Shown here in pieces: positions 1-6,620 of a DNA stretch of 8,133 nucleotides. The notes under the pieces are model-generated. The model did not search any database, was not told the origin of the DNA, and saw only the letters and a list, made by a program, of their open reading frames with translations. The DNA is from JBHHYR01 sp046757585. GTDB lineage: Bacteria > Desulfobacterota > Binatia > HRBIN30. The stretch is from positions 1-8,133 of the forward strand of contig JBHHYR010000183.1 in assembly GCA_046757585.1 (NCBI GenBank). The letters run 5' to 3'. Positions within the stretch are counted from its first letter, which is position 1, and the number at the start of each line of letters is the position of its first letter. Made by a program: the position numbers and the translations under genes.

Positions 1-4
1 AGCA

Positions 5-173
5 CTAGCAGTCCGTTTAAAAACAGGCGCCGTAGCGAGGGCGAGCGATTTTCCGTCAGATCAAGGCGCCGAACCGGAGGCAAATCCGATGATTTTGTTG
101 AGGATTCGGCAACGCAGAGCTGGCGGAAGATGGCCGCCCGCAGTAGGGGTCCTGTTTTTCAACGGACTGCTAG
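5..173. repeat. MITE-like element with 23-bp terminal inverted repeats
   Basis: Bases 5-27 and 151-173 are inverted copies of each other with one mismatch (22 of 23). The left arm contains CAGTCCGTTTAAAAACAGG, and the right arm is its reverse complement with one base changed. Both ends carry CTAG, which is its own reverse complement. It could therefore be part of the repeat, a 4-bp target duplication, or contain a TA duplication of the IS630/mariner kind; the sequence alone does not decide. The roughly 120-base interior encodes no convincing protein and no transposase. This is the structure of a non-autonomous miniature element mobilised in trans, or of a dispersed repeat of similar build. 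An open frame begins at 89 inside the element and runs out across its right end, but it has no protein-like character and is taken as spurious. Confidence 0.75.
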
Positions 174-287
174 CAGCGGCGTGGCCGGATCTGGGCGGTG
201 CCGCCTGTCCCACCCGCGCGGCGATACGCATTAGATCCGCTCACCATGATCAGGTACGTCAGCGCCTCGACCCGGTTGGCTGCCGTG

Positions 288-2012
288 TTATCCCACGCTC
301 GCGAAGGCGCCTTCGGGTATGGGCCTCCAGTCGCACAGAGCGTCGAGCCAGTCGAGGTGCCGTGTCAGAAACGCCGGCGCGCCGGCTGCTGCCGGTTGCA
401 GCCACTTCCGGATGTACAGCGCTGCCACGAGAAACTTGCGGAAGTTGCCGCTGCGGTGCCGTAGGATCTGTCCCTCCGCGAGCAGCAGGCTCGCGGCCAA
501 GAGGTGATACAGCAGGTCGGCGGTGGCACGCGCCCTGAGTTCCCGCTCGGGTGTCGAGAGCCCGGGCCAGGCGGCGAGCTGCCGGTCGGCTGTGTCGACT
601 GCCGCCTGTACCACGTCGACCCACGGCTTGGCGGCGGACTCGGTGACGGTCTCCAGGCGCTGCCTGAACAGCTCGAAGAGCGCCTCGTGGCACCCGTCGC
701 GCAAAAGGGCCCGCTGTACATCGAGCGCCACGACGTTCGTCGCTCCTTCCCAGATCCCGCCGAGGTAGCTGTCGCGTACGATCCGTGCGTTCACCCACTC
801 TTCGACGTACCCGTTTCCACCGCGTACGTTCATTGCCTCACCGGCGACCGTGCGTGCGCGTGCCGTGATCCAATATTTCGCCAGTGGAGTCAAAATCCGA
901 AACAGCGGGCGGGCCGCTGCCGAGCCCGCGTCCCAGCGATCGAGGGCTGCCGCCGCGTTGAGAATGACCGACGACGCCGCCTCGGTGTCGAGCAACATGT
1001 CGAGCAGGTTGAGCCGCAGCAGTGGCAGGTCGATGAGCACGCGGCCGAACGCCAGCCGGTGGCGCGCATGGACGAGCGCTTCGAGAAAGCTGCGGCGCAT
1101 CATGCCTGCCGATCGCATGGCGTTGGAGAGCCGCGAGACGTTGACCATCTCCATCATCTGGCGGAAGCCCCGCGTGAGCTCGCCAACGACGTCGGCAACC
1201 GCGCCAGCGTAGGTAACCTCGCCCGTTGCCATCGAGCGCGACCCAAGCTTGTCCTTAAGACGGTTGATCGTCCACGCGTTCTTCGATCCGTCCGGCAGAT
1301 ACTTTGGTACGAGGAACATGCCGAGGCCCTTCGTGCCTGCGGGTGCTCCCTCCGGCCGTGCCAGCGTCAGCGCCACCTGGGCGTTGGCGTTCGAGCAAAA
1401 CCACTTGTCCCCCCAAAGCCGCCACGTGCCCGCCGCATCGCAGCGGGCGACCGTCGTCAGCGCACCCACGTCCGACCCGCCGGTACGCTCCGTCATCCAC
1501 TGCGTACCTTGCCACAGCTGCGCAAAGTCAGTGGTCGTCAGCCGTGGCAGGTAGGCTGCTTTGAGCGCCTCGCTGCCATACCAGCGGAGCATCCGAGCCG
1601 CGGAATCCGTCATGGAAACGGGGCAGAGCAGACCAAACTCGGCCTGGGCAAACAGGTACGACAGCGCGTACTTGACGACGTGCGGCGTCAGACCAGGCCA
1701 GCCGAGGACGCCTGGGCGATGCGACATCGCCGCCAGCCCGAAGCGACAGAACGCCAGGCGCTCCATTGCCGCGTAGGCCGGATGGAAGACGATCTCGTCG
1801 ATACGTTGCCCGCGCTCGTCCCACGCCCGGAGCTCCGGTGGATGGCGGTTCGCCTCAGCTGCCAGGGCGTCGAGCTCCTCGCCTGCCACGCCACCCATGT
1901 CGATGAGGAGCGGTTGAGCGCGGTCGAGATCGGTAGGCTGCAGTATGGTCGAGCAGACGAACTCGAGATTGGGATCCGCGCGATAGAAATTCAAGCCCCG
2001 CGTCGTTGGCAT
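288..2012 (-). CDS. AidB-type acyl-CoA dehydrogenase family protein
   Basis: Flavoprotein of the acyl-CoA dehydrogenase superfamily, 574 aa from the chosen start. Members normally oxidise acyl-CoA thioesters at the alpha-beta bond using FAD. The larger AidB-like branch (about 540-600 aa, which fits here) includes E. coli AidB of the alkylation response and many uncharacterised enzymes. The FAD/substrate signature QWMTERTGGSDVG lies at residues 171-183. The C-terminal helical domain has RGGNGYVEEW (397-406) and GIWEGATNV (419-427), whose Glu422 sits where most family members have the catalytic base. An all-helical tail continues to residue 574. The start at 2012 gives MPTTRGLNFY, after which family-like sequence begins at once; an in-frame ATG at 2054 is the alternative, and neither has a strong ribosome-binding site. 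The gene is transcribed away from the molybdoenzyme operon and shares its upstream region. The family call is firm; the substrate, and whether it has any role in alkylation response, are unknown. Confidence 0.9.
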   Translation of the reverse strand: MPTTRGLNFYRADPNLEFVCSTILQPTDLDRAQPLLIDMGGVAGEELDALAAEANRHPPELRAWDERGQRIDEIVFHPAYAAMERLAFCRFGLAAMSHRPGVLGWPGLTPHVVKYALSYLFAQAEFGLLCPVSMTDSAARMLRWYGSEALKAAYLPRLTTTDFAQLWQGTQWMTERTGGSDVGALTTVARCDAAGTWRLWGDKWFCSNANAQVALTLARPEGAPAGTKGLGMFLVPKYLPDGSKNAWTINRLKDKLGSRSMATGEVTYAGAVADVVGELTRGFRQMMEMVNVSRLSNAMRSAGMMRRSFLEALVHARHRLAFGRVLIDLPLLRLNLLDMLLDTEAASSVILNAAAALDRWDAGSAAARPLFRILTPLAKYWITARARTVAGEAMNVRGGNGYVEEWVNARIVRDSYLGGIWEGATNVVALDVQRALLRDGCHEALFELFRQRLETVTESAAKPWVDVVQAAVDTADRQLAAWPGLSTPERELRARATADLLYHLLAASLLLAEGQILRHRSGNFRKFLVAALYIRKWLQPAAAGAPAFLTRHLDWLDALCDWRPIPEGAFASVG

Positions 2013-2261
2013 CGCATCGGGGCTGGGGGCATGGTGACTCGACGGTACCGCCATGCGCGTGAGCCTAGCGCGGCCCGTGGGTGGTTGGCCAGGGCCGGAG
2101 ATGGAAGCAAGAGACCCGGCAAAGCGCAAGAGAAAGATCTGCAGGCAAGAGCGACCAGCGCCGGACGGAGGCCTGCCTGCAGCAGGAGCGGCCGCGGTAC
2201 TTCCCAAATCAACCGGGATCGGCTATCCACTACTCTCATTTGCGAAGACGCAGTTGAAGCC
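2013..2261. promoter_or_regulatory. Divergent intergenic region between acyl-CoA dehydrogenase and molybdoenzyme operon
   Basis: These 249 bases separate two divergently oriented genes and must hold both promoters unless one gene starts further upstream than chosen. I see no convincing sigma-70 pair or sigma-54 -24/-12 site on either strand. The last 50 bases before the operon (around 2200-2250) are visibly less GC-rich than their surroundings, which is where a plus-strand promoter would be expected. A 9-bp inverted repeat inside the region is listed separately. The minus-strand gene could extend to 2054 if its upstream ATG is used. Confidence 0.5.
2139..2182. repeat. 9-bp inverted repeat in the divergent promoter region
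   Basis: CTGCAGGCA at 2139-2147 is followed after 26 bases by its exact reverse complement TGCCTGCAG at 2174-2182. The arms lie about 80-120 bases upstream of the iron-sulfur subunit start. They could be half-sites of an operator or the stem of a leader hairpin. A perfect 9-bp pair at this distance is suggestive but can arise by chance in high-GC DNA, and no T-run follows that would make it a terminator. Confidence 0.3.
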
Positions 2262-2939
2262 ATGGCTGATTTACCACTGATTCCCTGGGAGCACCTTCCC
2301 AAGAGAACGCAACGGTCGCTGGAGAAGAAGCGGGCGGGCATGGTCGTGGACCTGCAGCGGTGTGTGGGCTGCCATGCCTGCAGTGTGGCTTGCAAGACGG
2401 AACATCAAGTCCCACTCGGCGGCTTCCGTACCCGCGTCCGCTACCTCCAACGACCGGACCGGCCGACGCTGGCCTTCCTGCCGCTGCTGTGCATGCACTG
2501 TCAAGATGCACCGTGCATGGACGCTTGCCCGACGGGCGCGGTGATCCGCCTGCAGGATGGGCGGGTGATCATCGATCAGGAGAAGTGCTGCGGCAACAAG
2601 GCCTGCATCGCTGCCTGTCCGTACGGCGCGATCTATATTGATCCCCAGACCCACTTGGCAGACAAGTGTGACCTGTGTACGAACCGCACCTCATTGGGCA
2701 TGGATCCCGCCTGTGTGACGGCCTGTCCGGTCGACGCGCTGCGCTTCGGTGACCTGGACGACCCCGCGGACCCGGTTACCCGCTACGCCAGGCAGGGGGG
2801 GGCGCAGCCGTTCAAGGAAGACGCGGGGACGCGTCCCAGCGTGGTGTACATCGGGCTCGAGGACTGGATGGAACGCAAGGCGGCCACCGGTGTCCAGCTT
2901 GCGCCCGAAGACGAAGACATCATCTACGAGCAGGGGTGA
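2262..2939 (+). CDS. Four-cluster 4Fe-4S electron-transfer subunit of a molybdoenzyme (B subunit)
   Basis: 225-aa ferredoxin-like subunit that passes electrons between the molybdopterin subunit and the membrane anchor, as in PsrB, TtrB and DmsB. Cysteine groups: C34-C37-C40-C44 (CxxCxxCxxxC); C77-C80-C85-C89 followed by Pro; C109/C110-C115-C119 followed by Pro; and C136-C139-C151-C155 followed by Pro, the usual widely spaced last motif. The third group is odd: the second ligand position (112) is Asn, codon AAC at 2595-2597, with an extra Cys at 110. There is no signal peptide, so export would be by hitch-hiking with the Tat-signal catalytic subunit, as known for this family. The ATG at 2262 leaves a short lead of 33 residues before the first Cys, typical of the family; ATG at 2340 is a less likely alternative. 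An 8-base G run lies at 2795-2802 within the gene. The stop overlaps the next gene's GTG. Confidence 0.93.
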   Translation: MADLPLIPWEHLPKRTQRSLEKKRAGMVVDLQRCVGCHACSVACKTEHQVPLGGFRTRVRYLQRPDRPTLAFLPLLCMHCQDAPCMDACPTGAVIRLQDGRVIIDQEKCCGNKACIAACPYGAIYIDPQTHLADKCDLCTNRTSLGMDPACVTACPVDALRFGDLDDPADPVTRYARQGGAQPFKEDAGTRPSVVYIGLEDWMERKAATGVQLAPEDEDIIYEQG

Positions 2940-3829
2940 CTGGCCTCATTTCATACGAGTTGGTGCCGTTCGGGTGGCCAGTGATCATATACTTCACGCT
3001 GGCCGGCGTCGCCTGCGGTACCTGCCTGGCAGGTTGCCTCATCCTGTGGTCCAACGACGCGCTCTACCACCAGCTCGGCAAGCGGGCGCTGTGGGTTGCC
3101 ACGCTGGCGATCGCGGCTGGAGCGATGGCGCTGGTGAGTGACTTGGAAGCGCCGCAGCGGTTCTGGCTGATCCTCACCCAGCTCAATGGGCATTCAGTCA
3201 TCGCCTGGGGTGCCCGCTTGATCACTGTCTTCGGCTGCTTGTGTGGCTACGTTGCGGTCACCACACAGGTGCCGTCGGAAATCAGCCCCGTACCCCGGCG
3301 GCTGTTGGCGCTTCTCGTCCTGCTTGCCCTTGGCGTTGGCATGTACCCGGCCTATGTGCTGGGACAGGCCACCGCCCGGCCGCTGTGGGGCGCTCCCGTG
3401 TTGGCGCCCCTGTGGCTCGTGTCCGGGATGCACCTGGGCCTTGGAGCCTTGTTGCTCCTCAGCGTGTTGGCTCCGCCACAGGCCTCGGCGGGGTGCAATG
3501 GGCTGGCGAGCGCCCACCTGCGGATCTTCAATCGCCTGGATGTCTGGCTGATCCTGCTCGAGGCGGCACTGCTGGCTGCTTACCTCTCCCTGCTCACCGG
3601 CGCGAGTCAGAGGGCGGTGGCTCGCCTGGTCACGGGCGGAATGAGTGCCTGGCTGTGGATCGGGGTGATCTTGGTAGGGTGGGGGGTACCGCTGCTTGAA
3701 ATCGCTCGAGGCGACGGCGGCCGGCGGGGACTGGCGGTTCGAAGCACCTGCCTGCTGCTCGGCGGACTGTCGATTCGTACTCTGATTGTGCTCGGTGGCC
3801 AAGGAGCGGGGGCGTTCCTCGGTGCTTGA
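2936..3829 (+). CDS. NrfD/PsrC-type membrane anchor and quinone-interacting subunit (C subunit)
   Basis: 297-aa integral membrane protein of the NrfD/polysulfide reductase C family, which binds quinone or quinol and links the extracytoplasmic molybdoenzyme to the membrane pool. About eight hydrophobic segments are visible, near residues 14-37, 49-67, 87-108, 121-141, 153-178, 202-220, 229-253 and 268-288. Family-like motifs are SDLEAPQRFW (68-77), equivalent to the usual DLGRPERFW; NGHSVIAWG (84-92); YPAYVLG (137-143); and RTLIVLGGQ (281-289) near the C-terminus. No cytochrome-type CxxCH is present, so no heme c is expected. The start is the GTG at 2936, in a four-base GTGA overlap with the stop of the B gene, which implies translational coupling. 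The catalytic-subunit gene begins 16 bases after the stop. Confidence 0.93.
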   Translation: MTGLISYELVPFGWPVIIYFTLAGVACGTCLAGCLILWSNDALYHQLGKRALWVATLAIAAGAMALVSDLEAPQRFWLILTQLNGHSVIAWGARLITVFGCLCGYVAVTTQVPSEISPVPRRLLALLVLLALGVGMYPAYVLGQATARPLWGAPVLAPLWLVSGMHLGLGALLLLSVLAPPQASAGCNGLASAHLRIFNRLDVWLILLEAALLAAYLSLLTGASQRAVARLVTGGMSAWLWIGVILVGWGVPLLEIARGDGGRRGLAVRSTCLLLGGLSIRTLIVLGGQGAGAFLGA

Positions 3830-3845
3830 AGAACGGTGAGCAGAA

Positions 3846-6587
3846 ATGGCACGCAAACTCGACCGGCGTAAGTTTCTCAAGTTGGCCGGAGGTTTCTCCG
3901 TCGGTGCCGCTACTGCGGCTGTATCGGTGCCGGCGTTCCGGAAGCTGGTCAGCGGTGAAGCCGAGCCCGATCTGAAAAGGCTGGTTGCCAGTCGCAAGAA
4001 CAAAGCGGTCATCGACTTTACCAAGGCCACGGCGATTCCCACCATTTGCTTCGGCTGCACCACGCACTGCGGTGTCATCGGCTGGGTCCAGGATGGCCGG
4101 GTGCGCCGCATCGAGGGCAATCCACTCGACCCGAACACGCTGGGGCGCGCCTGTGCCAAGGCGAACGGCATGATCAACTACACGTATTACCCCGAGCGGC
4201 TGTTGTATCCAGTCAAGCGAGTGGGGAAGCGGGGCGAGGGGAAATGGAAACGTATCTCGTGGGAGGAAGCAATCGAAGAGGTGGGCAGCCGGTTGCAGGC
4301 ATGTCGCGAGTCGGGGCACCCTGAACGCTTTATCTTTCACTACGGGCGGGACAAGACGAAGGGGTTTACCAAACGGTTCACGACGGCCTTCGGTACCCCC
4401 AACCGCCTCAACCGGCGCTCGATCTGCAGCTCGAACCGACGCGCCCCGCTCATGAGCTTTTACGGGCGCGACTTCGAGTGGGAATCGCAGGATGTGGCGA
4501 ACACCAAGTACATCCTCAACTTCGGATGCAATCCGATGGAGGCCTTTCAGGGCGGCTTGTTCATGATGCACCGCATCATGAGCGCCAAAGTCGATCACGG
4601 CGCCAAGCTGGTTTCCTTCGAGGTTCGGCCCTCCGCCACCGCCAACGTCTCTGACGAGTACTTCCCGGTCATGCCCGGTTCGGACGGCGCGATTGCTTTC
4701 GCCATGGCCAACGTGATCATCGATGCCGGCCTGGCGGACGAGGCGTTCTGGCGGCGCTGGACGAATTACCCACTGGACAAACTCAAAGCACACATCAAAG
4801 ACTGGACACCGGAATTTGCCGAGAAGGAAAGTGGCGTACCGGCGAGCGCCATCCGGCGCATTGCGATCGAGTGGGCCTCCCAGGCACCGGCATGCACAAC
4901 CATGACTGCGCGTGGCTCGGCGAAGCATTACAACGGAGTGCAGAACGATCGCGCGCTGAAGATGCTCGACGTGTTGGTCGGCAACGTGGGCCGTCCCGGG
5001 GGGAACTGTCTGAGCACCGTGCGCATGTGGGCCGGCCGGTACGGGCAGGACGGCCTACCGAATGTTCTGCAGCCCGAACCCCGGCCACCCAAGCTCAAAC
5101 CGTTTCTCCCCGGTACGCCGGGGTACGAGGATCTGCCAGACCGCATCAAGCGGCAGGTGCAGCGGCTCGATCCGCAGTGGCGCGAGCGTTACTACGGCGA
5201 GCTAGCCACGCCGTCCGAGTATCCGCTGGCCTGGCACTGGTACGGCATGAAAGTGGGCCAACTCGTGCAGCCCTACATCCGTGAAGGGCGGGCGAAGGTC
5301 GATGTGTACATGTCGTACGTCTACGGTGCGTCATATGGGTACCCGGAGGCCAAGGTCTGCCGGGAGGTTCTGATGGACGAACGGCTGATCCCGTTTCACG
5401 TGGCGATCGAGATCGGCTACAGCGAGCACGCGGCACTGGCGGATATCATCCTGCCTGAAACCACCAGCCTGGAGCGCTGGGATGCCCACGCCCAAAACTG
5501 CTACGGGCTGGTTCCTTACACCGGCATTCGCCAACCGCTGGTCGAGCCCCTGGGCGAGGCACGCCCGCTGCAGATCATCCTGCGTGACCTGGCGCGCTAT
5601 GTCGGTGGTGGAATGGAGCGCTACTTCGATTTCGAGCGCGTCGAAGACTACTACAAGGAGTGGTACAAGGAAGTCTGGGCCCGCATCCCCGGCGGGTGGG
5701 AGGAGTTCAAGCGGCGCGGCATCTGGCAGGATACCAGCCGCCCCAAGGACTACGCACTGTACGAGCGTCCGGTCCCGCCTGAGGAGCTCGAAGGTAGCAG
5801 CGTCGATCCGGAAACGCAGGTGATTTCCGTTACGGGAAAGGGGAAGAAGAAGGCTATCGGCATCATGATGCCGGATGAGCAGAGCGGTACGCGGATCCCA
5901 GTCCGTGGGTTTCCTACGCCGACGCGCAAGATCCAGGTGTACGACCCCATCTTCCCGCTGGCGGCCCGCTGCGTCGGCTTACCCGAGGACGATCCGAACG
6001 GCGCGGCACTTCCGACGTGGTTTCGGATCCCCGGCTTCGGCGCACTCGACCCGGACGCCCTGATCCTCACCACTTTCAAGTGGAACGTGCACACCCAAGG
6101 GCGGTCCTCCCAGTGGAAATACAGCGCCGAGATCGTCCATACGAATCCACTGTTCATCAACCCCGAGACCGCCCGCACGCGAGGGCTCGAAGATGGAGAT
6201 GAGGTGGAAGTGGCCGTGCAGCGCCCGCAGGGACACACGTATCGAGGCGACAAGCAGGAGGTGGTCGGAGTGTTTCGGAACCGGATCCGTTACCTGCAGG
6301 GGATGCATCCGCGGGTGATTGCTTTCGGTCACAGCGCCGGCCACTGGGAGCATGGTGCCGTCGGGCGCGCCGAACTCGAGAGCAGTATCCCGGCGGCGGC
6401 AGCGGGGGGGAGCGGGAGCACGCCGCTCCAGGATCCGGATATCCCGGACAACATTTGGTGGGCTAGGGCACGGGGGGGCCCCGGCAACGGTACCCGGCGC
6501 ATGAACGATAACCTGCCGATCAACCCCTCGCCCCTGGTGGGGGGACAGAACTGGTTCGACAACATTTGTAAGGTCCGCAAGGTATGA
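3846..6587 (+). CDS. Tat-exported molybdopterin (bis-MGD) oxidoreductase catalytic subunit (A subunit)
   Basis: 913-aa catalytic subunit of the DMSO reductase superfamily. The N-terminus has a twin-arginine signal, DRRKFLK at residues 6-12 followed by a hydrophobic Ala/Val-rich stretch, so the protein acts outside the cytoplasm. The FS0 [4Fe-4S] motif is canonical: C68-x2-C71-x3-C75-x27-C103. In RRSICSSNRR (190-199), C194 occupies the expected molybdenum-ligand position, as in the PsrA/PhsA/TtrA/ArrA group. Molybdopterin-domain landmarks include NFGCNPMEA (225-233), MPGSDGAIA (276-284) and LVGNVGRPGGN (377-387). The C-terminal cofactor-binding domain starts near 730, with INPETARTRGLEDGDEVEV (771-789) and a His-rich GHSAGHWEHG (828-837). 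ATG 3846 follows GGTGAG (3835-3840) at five bases, a good ribosome-binding site. B-C-A order matches ttrBCA, but order alone does not prove tetrathionate. Polysulfide, thiosulfate, tetrathionate or arsenate reduction and sulfite oxidation all remain possible; no accessory gene here decides. Confidence 0.93.
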   Translation: MARKLDRRKFLKLAGGFSVGAATAAVSVPAFRKLVSGEAEPDLKRLVASRKNKAVIDFTKATAIPTICFGCTTHCGVIGWVQDGRVRRIEGNPLDPNTLGRACAKANGMINYTYYPERLLYPVKRVGKRGEGKWKRISWEEAIEEVGSRLQACRESGHPERFIFHYGRDKTKGFTKRFTTAFGTPNRLNRRSICSSNRRAPLMSFYGRDFEWESQDVANTKYILNFGCNPMEAFQGGLFMMHRIMSAKVDHGAKLVSFEVRPSATANVSDEYFPVMPGSDGAIAFAMANVIIDAGLADEAFWRRWTNYPLDKLKAHIKDWTPEFAEKESGVPASAIRRIAIEWASQAPACTTMTARGSAKHYNGVQNDRALKMLDVLVGNVGRPGGNCLSTVRMWAGRYGQDGLPNVLQPEPRPPKLKPFLPGTPGYEDLPDRIKRQVQRLDPQWRERYYGELATPSEYPLAWHWYGMKVGQLVQPYIREGRAKVDVYMSYVYGASYGYPEAKVCREVLMDERLIPFHVAIEIGYSEHAALADIILPETTSLERWDAHAQNCYGLVPYTGIRQPLVEPLGEARPLQIILRDLARYVGGGMERYFDFERVEDYYKEWYKEVWARIPGGWEEFKRRGIWQDTSRPKDYALYERPVPPEELEGSSVDPETQVISVTGKGKKKAIGIMMPDEQSGTRIPVRGFPTPTRKIQVYDPIFPLAARCVGLPEDDPNGAALPTWFRIPGFGALDPDALILTTFKWNVHTQGRSSQWKYSAEIVHTNPLFINPETARTRGLEDGDEVEVAVQRPQGHTYRGDKQEVVGVFRNRIRYLQGMHPRVIAFGHSAGHWEHGAVGRAELESSIPAAAAGGSGSTPLQDPDIPDNIWWARARGGPGNGTRRMNDNLPINPSPLVGGQNWFDNICKVRKV

Positions 6588-6620
6588 GCGCTGCCCCCGT
6601 GGTCGCTAAGTTGTGGGCTG

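Noticed and set aside
187..287. Short minus-strand frame (MVSGSNAYRRAG start) and small inverted repeats between the element and the dehydrogenase stop
   Set aside because: The frame is about 25 codons and ends within the repeat; the inverted arms (GGATCT/AGATCC, GGCGG/CCGCC) are too short and lack a T-run, so neither a gene nor a terminator is supported.
89..538. 149-codon plus-strand frame starting inside the inverted-repeat element
   Set aside because: It runs from the repeat into the antisense of the dehydrogenase and is very rich in Arg, Ala and Pro. There is no domain and no ribosome-binding site of note.
2221..2250. Possible sigma-54 promoter (TTTGC near 2240) ahead of the operon
   Set aside because: The required GG is not present at the correct distance upstream of the GC.
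504..2261. Very long open frame on the plus strand that would give the iron-sulfur subunit a 586-residue N-terminal extension
   Set aside because: It lies antisense to the acyl-CoA dehydrogenase, whose family motifs are unmistakable. The translation is Arg/His-rich without domain character, while the iron-sulfur subunit begins normally at 2262.
3194..4928. Long minus-strand open frames (3194-4177 and 3630-4928) opposite the membrane-anchor and catalytic genes
   Set aside because: They are antisense shadows of high-GC coding DNA; their translations show no motifs, while the plus-strand proteins do.
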